Positions 33,166 through 43,615 of a stretch of DNA of 59,443 nucleotides are shown piece after piece (within the stretch, counting starts at the first letter, position 1; each line of letters begins with the position of its first letter). The notes beneath the pieces were generated by a model that worked only from the letters and a program-made list of their open reading frames with translations, was not told the origin of the DNA and did no database searches. The translations under genes and the position numbers were made by a program. Origin of the DNA: Prototheca cutis (Eukaryota > Chlorophyta > Trebouxiophyceae > Chlorellales > Chlorellaceae); the NCBI GenBank assembly GCA_002897115.2, contig BCIH01000006.1:1333800-1393242 (forward strand), given 5' to 3'.

Positions 33166-36100
33166 CTACTCGATCAGTCGGTTTTCAGCCAGCGCACGGC
33201 GGAGATCATCTACGGCATGCTTCTGCCGCCGCCGGGAAGTCACGCCCTTGCTGCATGCACCAACAACGCACATGGCGTCTCCGTTATCTGCGGCACTGCT
33301 AGGTCGTGCCGGCGACTCGGCGCTTGGTCCAGCATGCTCGCCGTCAGAACTGGGGGCACTATCATCGTCGCTGTCGGCTTCAGTTGTTGAGCTGGCCTCA
33401 CTATCAGAGTCATCGGCGACTGGCACCTCGCTCTTCTTCTGGGACCCCGGTCTGGCCGCACGACGGGGCAGGGAGCGACGGGTCGTCGGCACAGCAGTTT
33501 CGTGGGTCTGACCCCCTGACTCGGCACTGGCGTCATCGTCATCCATGGACAAACTGTCGGTATCCGACTCGCTCGCGGTCACTTCCTCGCGCCGCTGGGA
33601 GCCACGGGCACCACCACCCGCAGTCCGTCGAGCCCTGCCAGCGTCTGGAAACGGCAGCGGCAGGCCCTCGATCAACCTCGCATGCGCGTCACGGCCCGAA
33701 GCCAGCGCCTGGTCACGAGCCTCGCTGACGTCGGCTCTCGCTGCCTGCACGCCGTCCTGNGCTTGGCCGTCCCGCAACAGGCCTTGCAGGCGCTGCAGCG
33801 CTGTCCCAACCTCCCGAGCCAGCACGGTCCTCCCGCCCGCCGCCGTGGAAGAAGCCGACGCCCCTGACCGTGAAGTGCCACCTGCTCTACTCCGCGCCAG
33901 CCTGTCGTGCGTGGCCTCCAGCGAGTGGCACGCCGCCGCCAGCACAGCACCGTGATCGTCGTCGGTAGGAGACACCGGCACGACGGCCAAGGCACGGGCC
34001 AGAGCCGCGGCATAGGCTCTGCCCGGGGCGCCGGCTTCGGGCAGCACCGCGACCACCGCTGCCAGCTCCTGCGTCAACGCCAGGGCCAGGCCCACATGGC
34101 TGGGCCTCACATGGCGTGCGGTTGTCTGAGTGTCATCAACAGCGCCGTGCAGCTGCGCACCAGCGGCGAGTGGCACGGGCGTCTGCACCAGGTGGGCAAC
34201 CAGCCGCACCACTGCCGGTGCCGTCGCTGCCGTGCCTGTCGCAACCCCCGTCGCAGCGTCCTCTGCCACCGCCCTGCATGGCGTCGTTTATAAAGTTGGC
34301 TTGAGTTGCATGCAGGTTTCCGAGCACTGGTGAGGGCTCGGTGTCGCCCGCTTCAAAAGNCCCACGATGCTCCGCCTCCNTCCCAGCCCACATTCCCTTT
34401 TCACCCCCCCAATCANAACCCAAAGCCATGCCTGCGTGCGGCGGGGAGCAGAGCCGAGGCCAGGAGCGCCTGTGCATCCAGCGCCAGCGCGGCAAAACTC
34501 TCGAGAAAAACAACGATCGTCTGGCGCGCGCGGGGCGCACGCTCCGTGGCGATGTCAAACCCCAGTCCGAGCATGCACACCAATGCCTGTGGTAAGGCAC
34601 AGAGGACATTGGTGATAGCGAGGATTGATGGCGGGCGCAGCGGTTCCGAAAAGGGAGGATTTTCTGTGCGCGCTGTAAGACGCTCGGTCACAGCTTGNTT
34701 GTCGACTGCACTCCCTTCTGCAATGACAACAACACATGCGGCGCACGCCCACGCACGCGCCCAGACCCCAAGACCACACCGGCGCAGCGCAACTCGCCTG
34801 AAGGGCAGTATCATCATCCAGCGANGACCGGATTGACCCCGGCAGCACGATCCGGCNCACGAGCAGGCGACCAAGCGTCTCAAGCAGGGCCGCGCCGGCC
34901 TCATCCCGGGCCTCGTCAGCCGTGGTCATGGCCCGGTCGGCGGGTGCTCTNCCTTTCNTTCCTGCCCCGCCGTTGCCGGCGGACAGCAGCGCGTGCCGCC
35001 AGGTGCCCAGCGCCGTCAGCACAAGGGAGAGTAAACCACCATCCACACCGTGCTGTGCAGCTGTGGCGGCGTCCACGTCGATTGTCTCAGCGCCCTCTGC
35101 GCCAATCAACGCAGTGTCGATTGCCGGCAGGCCCCTTGCCACGGCCAGGTCGCCAAAGGCCTGAGCACCATCATTGTTGTCGTAACGGGTGACAAGTGGG
35201 TGGGACAGACATGTGTGCATGTGTGTGCTACTATGAATATGAAAACCGTACATGCAGCAATTAAAGCATTCCATGCGATCGCACGAAGACAGGCAAGGTG
35301 ATCCCTGCCAGCTGATCCTGCCTTGATGACAATCGCGCCCCCAACCTGTCGTGCACAACAGCTCGCTTCGAGGGGCCCCCCGCCCCACTCCATTCGTGCA
35401 CCCTCCACCCCTCCAAAGGACAACCAAGAAAATTCCCTAAGAAACCCCAAGCACACCTGTGCAGTGACGGCAACAACATGCCAGGCATCGGCATCGTTCA
35501 CACGGCACAGGTGCATCCCTGGCGCCAGCAGGCACTGACGCAGGATGGCCGTCCCAGTGCTGGCCTCACAACCCGGCTCGTTCTCGGTTCCCGCTTCCTC
35601 CCAGGCGGCTGCCTCGGGCAGCACGAGGAGCAGCCCCGCACAGCGCACCTGCAGCGCGGCATGTGCAGGCAGTGGGGTGGCACGGATCTTCCCCCTTCCA
35701 CGCCCGCCGCCACCACCATTGTCCAACGAAAGCGCAGAACGAATCTCGCGCAGCGCGGGCAGCACGACTTGCCGCCAGGCGCGGAGCGCTGGCGACTGCC
35801 CGCCGCCCTGCGTTGCATCGAGCTCCGAACCGTCGTGTTCAACTATGCCGGTGTCATGCATGGGCAGCGCCTCCAGCGTCAGCGCCAGCGCCTCCCAAAA
35901 TCCCCTGCCACCAATGTGGCGCTGCTGCTCGCCAGACGCATGACTGGTTTTCATGGAAGACGACGACTCCATTGCCTCGGTCTCGCTGAGGAGCGAGTCC
36001 AGGGCCAGACGGGCCAGCTGGCCCGGTGCTGAGGATGCCCGGCGCAGCAGCAGACGCATCGCCTTGCGCCAGGCCAGCCGATCTGTGTTCTGGCCTTCAC

Positions 36101-38387
36101 GAGGACGGTGATCATCCTCATCACCTGGGCTGTCTGCATCATCCCCACAGCCACCCCAGCCGCCACGGCAGGCGTCTGCCAGCTCCTGCAGCGCCAGACG
36201 GGCCGCTGCCCTGCGGGCGGCGGCATCCGCCGTGTCCAGGCACGCAGCAAGCAACCAGAGCAACTGGTCCCTTGCGGCCACCGCTTGGAAATCGGCAACA
36301 GTCTTGCCAGAGCCCCCTCCCATGGCTAAACAAACATCCTCCCAGCCGTTTGAGGGCAACACGGCGTCCAGGGCACTCAGAGCCTTTTCTGCCGCGGCAG
36401 CCTCAATCTCCGCCGTGGCACCCACCGCCTGCGCCGCATTGAACCCAGACTTTTTAGCACTGCTGTGTGCTGCCTGCACCACCGCGCGCCTGTAGACAGT
36501 TTTGATTGGTTGGTTGGTTTGGGCCGAGAGAGATCGTGTTTGAATGTCGGAGGCCAAGATCGCCAATCAACAATGCTCGGGTGGTGCAGTGAGCGTGCAG
36601 AACCATCCTTCACGCTCTCCTGCAACGCGTGCAGCCCAGCACTACAGCCCGCGCTTCTCTCACCATGTGATGGCCTTTTCGACTGTCAGCTCGATATGCT
36701 CGGCCTCTGACGCCGCGTCACCGCCGGCCCATGCTGCACACAAGGCGGCGGGGGTTTCGCCCGCTGCGGCCCAGGCCTGCAACTGCGCGGTAGCTTCCAG
36801 CGCCCCACAGCCAAGCAAGGCCCTCACCGCCGCCTCGGCCACGCCTGGTGTTGGTCCGAGATCGATGAGTGTGTCAGTGGATGGACTATACGGACGTTTC
36901 CATCAGAGTTTTGCATGCGCACCAGACGCCATTGTTTCCATCGACACCCGCCCACCCACCCACCCGCTCCCATCCACACCCACACCCACGCATCAACAGC
37001 TGATGGATGACACCTCAGGCATCATTAAATCATTGCCCAAGGATCCAAGACCCCCCCCCCCCTTAAAAAAAAGAATTCACCATCAACAAACAACCCACCA
37101 GGCTCAGTTTCGGGCTGGAGCAGGGACCCCAACAACACGGCATCCTGTCGGGCTTCCGTAAACCAGGAGCGCAGCATGCGCGTGGCCGCGGTCGCCACCG
37201 CCGGCGCACGGTCAGCCAGGCCCCGGCGCAGCGCCNTGCATCGCTGCACCGCCGACAGATTTCCCACCGAAAACTTGCTTTCCAGCGCCAAGTATGCTAC
37301 GCGCCGAATCTGATATTGTTGGAAGGATGATTATGTAACGTGCTTTCCATGCCACATGTCCACACACTCTCAATAAATATGCACAGAACGACTCAGACAC
37401 ACAAAAAATAAGAATGAGCCGTCACTCTTTCCCCATCCACACCAACCAACAGACAACCAACAGACCTCGTCGTCGGGGTCGAGGGTGTAATCGACCAGCA
37501 AGGCGATGGTGGCAGCGCAGGGGGGTAGGGAGGCCAGCGCGGCGCGCCGGACCTCGCGGCTGCCGTCGGCCGCCGCCAGCGTCGCCAGCGCAGCCGTCAC
37601 CGCACACTCAGTAAACCCGCCATCCTCGCCGGGGTCCGGCAGCCGTGCCAGCGCTCGGGCCGCGGCCACACGCACGGGGGCGCGCGGATCAGTTGTGCGC
37701 TCCAATAGCGCTGCCTGCAGGGCATCGGCCGCGGTATCAGACAGGCCGGCGTCGGGTGGCATGCCGGAGACCAGCGCCTGTGCGGCCTGACACGCGCGCC
37801 AGCGTGCCCCGGGGCCCTCCGCCCGGCTCAGCGCGCACAGCTCTCCCAGCAGGGACTCCACGACGGTGCAGCGGTCGTCGTCTGTAGCCAAAGAGGCCAG
37901 CACCGACAGGAAGCGGAGCAGCCGGTCCACGTATGTGCTGCTCTGCAGGTGGATTACATGAAAGCATTTTTGAGGGGGGAAACTAGGAGTCCATGGGTGA
38001 TCATGGAATGATGTTCGATATCATGTCGAGCCCAGGGGCGGCAGACGCATGGCTGCCACGTACGACCTCGGCAAGGTCGTTGCATTTGGAACAGGCACGT
38101 CCTGTCCCCAGCAGGAGAGTCACGGAATGACCCCAGTCATTCATTTGTTTGCGCTGCCCAACAGTGCCACACCCTGCTACCACCAAAAAAACACCAGTCA
38201 CCTCTTGAAAACTAATAATGAGCTTGAGGGCGTGGACGAGATCGTCCTCGATCCGCTGGGGCTCCTCCGCCCAGAGCTCCCACACCGTGGTGGCGTACCG
38301 GAGCTGCGCCCCCGCCGAGGCCTTTTGCGCCTCGTTGAGAAGCACTGGCACGCTCATCATGCCATGCCCGTGCTTCTGCCTTGCCAT
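33166..38387 (-). CDS. NCAPG: Condensin complex subunit 3 (CAP-G / NCAPG), HEAT-repeat protein
   Basis: CAP-G is a HEAT-repeat subunit of condensin I that binds the kleisin CAP-H and DNA for mitotic chromosome compaction. Eight exons join in consistent phase: 38202-38387, 37466-37942, 37099-37309, 36664-36844, 35457-36489, 34798-35160, 34420-34586 and 33166-34273, giving about 1241 residues. Family features: SVPVLLNEAQKASAGAQLRY at the start; HEAT repeats such as APVRVAAARALARLPDP and VRRAALASLPPCAATIALLV; the conserved IRRVAYLALESKFSVGNLSA; and ERAPRARQTIVVFLESFAAL for the ARM/CND3 C-terminal region. The tail is very acidic and Ser-rich (SESDTDSLSMDDDDASAESG), as in other CAP-G proteins. The intron after 34798 has a GC donor (CAG, GCGAGT). 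Several single Ns fall in exons 3, 6 and 8 and leave single residues undefined. Confidence 0.85.
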
Positions 38388-38556
38388 GGCGTTGGATACA
38401 ACAGAATGCAGCGAAATCGCTCTGCACTTTGTAAGGCTCAGCTGTTGCCCGTCTGCTTAAATGTCTCGGGTGGGGTACGATCCCAGAGAACCTGGGGGCG
38501 CGCCCCACGAGATCCGCGAGGGTAATCCAGAAACAAACTGGCCTCACAGCACGTGT
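38388..38556. promoter_or_regulatory. Short gap between Fanzor 3' end and condensin CAP-G start
   Basis: Only about 170 bp separate the Fanzor stop from the CAP-G start on the same strand, so the CAP-G promoter either lies in this stretch or overlaps the 3' part of the Fanzor element. Confidence 0.4.
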
Positions 38557-41112
38557 TCAATGGTGCTGTTCCGCAGGCCAAAGCCAGCGGAGTATATTGG
38601 TGATAAAATCATACAAGGTGGAGCGCCTGGGAGACGGGGGATGTGCAGCAAAAAGGGGGGCCCCGAGCTTGGGTTTGCGATCAAAAGGCGGTGGCCTCTT
38701 GCCGGTCAGGACCAGCGCCTCCCCCAGGTGGCGGATGTTCCGCGCGGCGTTGACGTCACGGTTCCACACCACGCCACAACGGTCGCATTTGAGGATGGCG
38801 TACTTGTTCCGGGCGGTGCTGCATCCACCCAGGCGCGCATGCGCCTTGCACGCCGAACAAATCTGCGGTGTTGCGCGTTTGGGATCGGTGTGGCCGGCAG
38901 TCCGTCGACACTGTGTGCGTACGTGCACCAGCCCGCTCCAACCTCCCCAGGCACCTGCTCGCCCATCCCACTGCCCACACCCATCCAACCCGGCACCCAC
39001 AAAACACCCCCACACGTGCACCACCACCCCAGCGCGCGCCTGCGACGTGCGGAACTCGTCGACCTCTATCACCAGCAGTCCGTGCGCCTCCCGCATGCGC
39101 TTGGCCCAGCGGCGCCACCCCAGGCTCGGAGGATGACCGGGCGAGTTGTGCCTGAAGCTGGCATTGCCCATGAACACGACAAGCCTGCTGGGCTGGTGNN
39201 NNNNNNNNNNNNNNNNNNNNNNNNNNNNNNNNNCTGCCTCGGTACTGATCCACATGAGGGCTCTGGCGATCGGGCGGATGATCGCGCACCAGTCGGCCTT
39301 GGGCAGCTGCACCGGCCGGCCTTCGTCGCCGCAACGCTTGAAGATCGCCAGCAGCTCGTATGCCAGGTGCACCACGCCATCCGGATCGTGGGTCGACAGC
39401 ATGTCGAGCCGGGGCGGCATGGCCCGTTCCACCTTGCCCACCGGCCAGCGCAAGCGGCCGTCCCCCCGCCACTCCCCGATCCTCCTCCGGCCAGACCTCG
39501 CTGAGGTTGCCTGCTGGGCAGCTTGTCCGGCCCCCTCGCCCTGGTCAGGGCCGGCCTGCGGGTGGGAACAGTGGGCGTCAAGCAGCAGTTGTGTGGGGAT
39601 GACACGGCGATCGTACTGACGCTGTGCGGCAGGGTCGCCATGCACTGGAATGCCAAGGGCGGGGCACGCTTCTGCGCTGTGAATCCCCCCCCCCCCAGGG
39701 ACCCCATCGATCACGCCTTGCCCAAGCGCCAGTCACGCCCGCAAAACCAAGCACAGCCTGATGGGCTCCACGACACCACACCTCGGCGCAGGCCACGTGA
39801 GGCACAACCATCTTGGGCACCATTTGGAGTGTTTCTGGCTCGGCGCCGACCTGCAGGCACGGGACGGCAATGACGGGACGGCTTGTCTGAGGGCGTGAAT
39901 GGCTGGTGCTGAGCCCAGTGCCAAGCCAGCTCCCCGTTGCCCAAAGCCATCATGCGCGCAGTGGCAGAACAAGCTCGTAAAGGCCGGAGAGCCACGTGGC
40001 CACGCAGACCACACGCACCTGGGCGGCATCCGTGTCAGACGACATTTGAACGGTTGCAGGCGACGGCACATCCGCGCCGCAGCGGCGGATGACGGGAACC
40101 AAGTCAGCGAAAACATCCTCCCAGCCAGGACCAAACTTCTCNGCAGCTTGAACGAGTGCGTTCTCCAGCGCCCGGGGAGCGATCCTGGCGATGAGCTGGC
40201 CGCGACGCCGGGCCAGGTCGTCCGTCCCACGGACTNTGCGTCTGATGCCAGTCNCGAGGTCNTTCCACGTGCGCTCCNCAATGTCCCTCGCNTCGNCTTC
40301 GCCCATCCCGCATGCTTCCAGGCTTGCAGCCGGCAGGCCCAGTGCCGACGACCGCTTGTGCGTGTTGAGGTGCCTCGTGTACGCCTGGTAGAGCTGTGCT
40401 GCCTGGAGATCGCATTGCCGCCCCTGATGCTCCGCCGGCCTCACACGCGAGCGATAGTGCTTCGCAATGAACTTGGCCAACTCGCCCGCCACATTCACGT
40501 TGTCTTGCCCCTCGTCGCCGTAGTGGTTCCGCCCGCACAGGTAGCTCAGTGCCTTCCTGAACTCTTCTTTGGTCAGCTGCGCCGGCACCTCGCCAACTTT
40601 GAGCTTCCGCAGCACATATTCGAGGGTGACCACGGACACCAAGCGCATGTGGCCCGTCCAGAACTCCACGTTCCAGCTGAGGATAGCCAGGATCGCGGAG
40701 CACACGTTCGCCNGCAGGTGGTGCGCAAGCGGACACTTGATGGTGAAGTGCTTGCCGTCCGCGCTTTCCTCCTCGACCGTGTCGGGGGGGTGCAGGGCTC
40801 CTCGGGCGGCGACGAGGGCCCTGGCTGGCCGCCCTCGCCCGGGCCGCCNTCGGCAGGGNCNCTGTCCGGNCCCGGGCTCGCGCCGCCGACANCNTNGGAA
40901 CCCGGGCTCGCGCCGCCGCCACCTCCCGGGCTTGAGCCGCCGACACCGTTGGAACCGCCAGCGCCTGGACCTTCACCACCGCCACCTGCAGCACGAGCGG
41001 CTGCAGCGACGGCAGCAGCGAAGGCGGGGCGTGCACTCGCACACCCGCAGTCGGCCCCGCACCCGCACCCGCCGCATTCCTCCCTCGGACGCTTTCTTTT
41101 GCGCGTCACCAT
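38557..41112 (-). CDS. Fanzor-family protein (eukaryotic TnpB-like RNA-guided nuclease), gapped and possibly broken
   Basis: Fanzors are eukaryotic relatives of TnpB/Cas12 that cut DNA with an RNA guide made from the 3' end of their element. The diagnostic part is at the C-terminus: VIEVDEFRTSQ (RuvC-II Glu), then after an intron ICSACKAHARLGG, KYAILKCDRCGVV (a CxxC...CxxC zinc ribbon) and WNRDVNAARNIRHL (RuvC-III Asp), then TGKRPPPF. The last exon is 38557-38862; it joins in phase 0 to an exon ending at 39040, whose donor is GC. An N-terminal exon (40019 to about 41112) starts MVTRKRKRPREEC, a likely nuclear signal, then a Gly/Pro-rich repeat region and a helical part (TLEYVLRKLKVGEVPAQLT; KEEFRKALSYLCGRNHYGDE; NVAGELAKFIAKHYRSRV). 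A middle exon begins at 39850. Apparent frameshifts fall at homopolymers (about 40783 and 39690), a gap lies at 39199-39233, and RuvC-I was not found. A live gene with assembly errors and a decayed one both remain possible. Confidence 0.75.
39199..39233. other. Assembly gap (35 Ns) inside the Fanzor gene
   Basis: The gap falls between the segment ending PIARALMWISTEA and the RuvC-II segment starting HQPSRLVVFMGNASF. Its true length is unknown; missing sequence here could include a RuvC-I motif. Confidence 0.95.
40840..40975 (-). repeat. Imperfect GC-rich repeats encoding a Gly/Ser/Pro linker in the Fanzor N-terminus
   Basis: Copies of a unit like CCCGGGCTCGCGCCGCCG recur with drift, encoding repeats such as GGSSPGGGGGASPGS. 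Several single Ns lie here, as expected for a repeat that assembled poorly. Confidence 0.6.
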
Positions 41113-42860
41113 AGTTTACAATGAAACAGGAGATTGTTCTGCCATGTATCTCGCACGACGCTGGTCGAGAGACTCCATCTGATGCCCGGATCTATCGCAT
41201 TGGACGCTGGCCATGCGCTAGGAGCCCGTTCGAGGACCGTGCAACCGAGCACAATGCATATTCTGGCTACCAGACCCGCATTTCGCAGGCACATTCAATG
41301 CACGGATTCATTATATCCGGTTTCCGCCGCCGCACACTGTCCAAGAGATGTCGGAATGCTGTCTCGCCTGGCTGCGACGGTGCAAGNCTAGGGTTTGATG
41401 CCCGTCCCGGTCTCTCCCAGACCGTGGATGCCGATCCCATAAACCTCGAAGAGGAGCAGGAAGAGTGCATCACCTGCAATGGCCCGGCGAATGTCGGGGA
41501 TGCCGGCCNAGAGCTCGCCAACAATATCCTGGCACTGCAGACACCGCTGCCTGGGCGCCATGNCCAGGACNCCTTTTCCCCCCGAGGTATGTGTGTTTGT
41601 GGGAGAGATAGACAGCCGGGCACACAATCCAATCTGCAGCAGCTTCGCATCTAGGCTGGCTCCGAAAATCGTGTGCAGCACTGAGACGAACTGTGTCCAT
41701 GTGAGTCCACCGTGTTCGTCCTGGTCGTGCCTCACCGCTGCTTGCCAACGCCTCCCTCCCGGCCTTGCATCGCAGTATCTGCTTCTACTTTGGGAGGATG
41801 ACAGCCGCCCGCTTGGGGACGACCGGGCGGTGCTGCTGTTTGGCTTGCGCTCAGTGCTGCTGCTGGACGGGCCACCGTCGACGGCGGGACGCCACGTCAA
41901 ATGGCCTCGCCCCGGCCTGGAGCACCTGTCGTCGCGCTTGATGCCGGCGCACCACCTGGGTGAGTGTCTTCTCTTCCGACCCTCGCCGCATCGTGAAGGC
42001 GTGCCTCTTGCACGTGCTCGGCCACCTCGGCGCCGCCCCTGCAGTGTGCACGTCCCAGGACAGCCGCCGGTGCAGCCCTCCCTTCGAGGGCGTCCTTATG
42101 CGGCAGCAATGCGTCACGGGGGGCCGGCCCCGTGCCGACTGGGGGACTCTCCCCGGCCCTGCAACAGCCGGCGCGTCGACCAGTCCGATGGAGTGGCTGC
42201 ACTATCCGTTCCCATGGTCATCTTCGATGCAGGAGGATTAGAAGGTGTTTTGACTGTGGACATCAACCGCCACCAGCCACCACAGCTGCTCAGCCTGACG
42301 ATGAAGCCCAGCACGTGGACGAATGGCACGATCCGAGCCAGGAGCCGGCAGNGNCGGCCCAATCCCCGCTATGCTGAGCGGGATTCGCCNCGAGACATCC
42401 ACGGTGCCNGATCCNAGCAGGCTGCNGTGGANAGCCAGCTGGTCTNGCTGACCCCGAGCGCGGCACCCCNAAGTGGGNANGATGCTGGCCCTTNAACCCC
42501 GCCCGCTCGCCACTCCCTGGAAGACTCTGTCATCGACGGCCTGGTGCGGCGCTATATGCTGGAGGACCCACATGCAGCAAAGGATGACCTTCTTCAATTC
42601 ACTCACTCAAAAGATGGGTAGGCACATGGTCTCCGGCAACCATCGACAAGCACGCGGCAAAGCTAGAAGAAGGATTCTGGGTTGAAGTGCCGGTCAACTC
42701 AGGCTCTGGATCCAAGAAGCGGAAGATCGGGTGGCTGGAGCGCAGNCGCCAGAANTACANGCNGAGGACCNCAGNGAGGCCAGNNGCAGCTGCAGAAGCT
42801 TAGAACATGGTGGCCATGCCGTTGACCATTGCTCAACTTGAACCTGATCCCTAGATTGAC
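41113..42860. other. Unresolved, N-rich region with fragmentary coding potential next to Fanzor
   Basis: No complete gene can be built. On the plus strand near 42510-42610 there is a protein-like piece (HSLEDSVIDGLVRRYMLEDP, AAKDDLLQF), and in another frame at 42625-42750 a second (ATIDKHAAKLEEGFWVEVPV, then SKKRKIGWLER with an NLS-like cluster). On the minus strand 41400-41700 reads DQDEHGGLTWTQFVSVLHTI and IVGEL then GIPDIRRAIAGDALFLLLFE. These lie in different frames and are separated by stops and about fifteen single Ns. They could be a decayed accessory gene of the Fanzor element or an unrelated gene damaged by assembly. I do not assign a function. Confidence 0.35.
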
Positions 42861-43615
42861 CTGTCTTTGTATGTACAGTACTCCCCTTGATTTGACAGCA
42901 ATGGCCAATTTAATGATGGTATGGAGTGTAAGATGAGATTTCCTTGTGGAATCAGCCCACGCAGCACCTGCTCTGGGCCCAAACAGTGGCTGTCCCCGGC
43001 CCTTGCCAACCCAAGGCGCTTGCCGCTGGAGCGTTCAAACGCCAAGGGCCGCCGAACCAGAACCCGACTTAACCGCAGAGTTACAACTCCCATATGCATT
43101 CCCAATCGCCGAAATCCTTTCATTATCTCGATTTCTGGAGTTAACAGGCGTTGCAAGGGTCTACAAGCGCGGCTTGGCGGGCTCAGCCTCCGCAGCTGCG
43201 CCGCCCCCGAACGTTGAAGGGCGGTTGCTCACGAGCGCGCTCCTTCCTGGCCCCGCCCTGTTCTCAGACTGGTCTTTTGGTGCGGAATAAATATTTTCGC
43301 GCGGTCGTACGAGGGGGTGCTGCGCGGGTGGGCCGGGAAGGTATTGTCGAATATTGGTCCATCCATGTCAACTCGATCGGTCGATCGCATCCGAGCGGCT
43401 CGCCAATGCCGGGCGATCTACGACGGGGCCATGCACAGCTGATCCCCTGACCTGCCTGCATGATCCCTGCTGCAAAATCCAGAAGATCTGGTGTGTGCAC
43501 ATTGTCGAGACGAGGGAACTCAGGCCAGGGATGGCGTGAGGGCGCAGGGATTGCCACTGGCCCGCAGCACCAGCAGCTGCCCGAGTCCCTTCTGCCGCGC
43601 CCGGGGAGCACCTCC
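42861..43615. other. Intergenic and COG8 promoter region
   Basis: About 750 bp before the COG8 start codon without recognised coding exons. It is AT-richer at 42870-42930. The COG8 promoter should be within it. Confidence 0.35.

Noticed and set aside
40104..41042. 312-residue frame in the Fanzor N-terminal region
   Set aside because: A different frame of the same strand encodes the NLS and helical domain; this frame is Arg/Ala/Pro shadow, broken by Ns.
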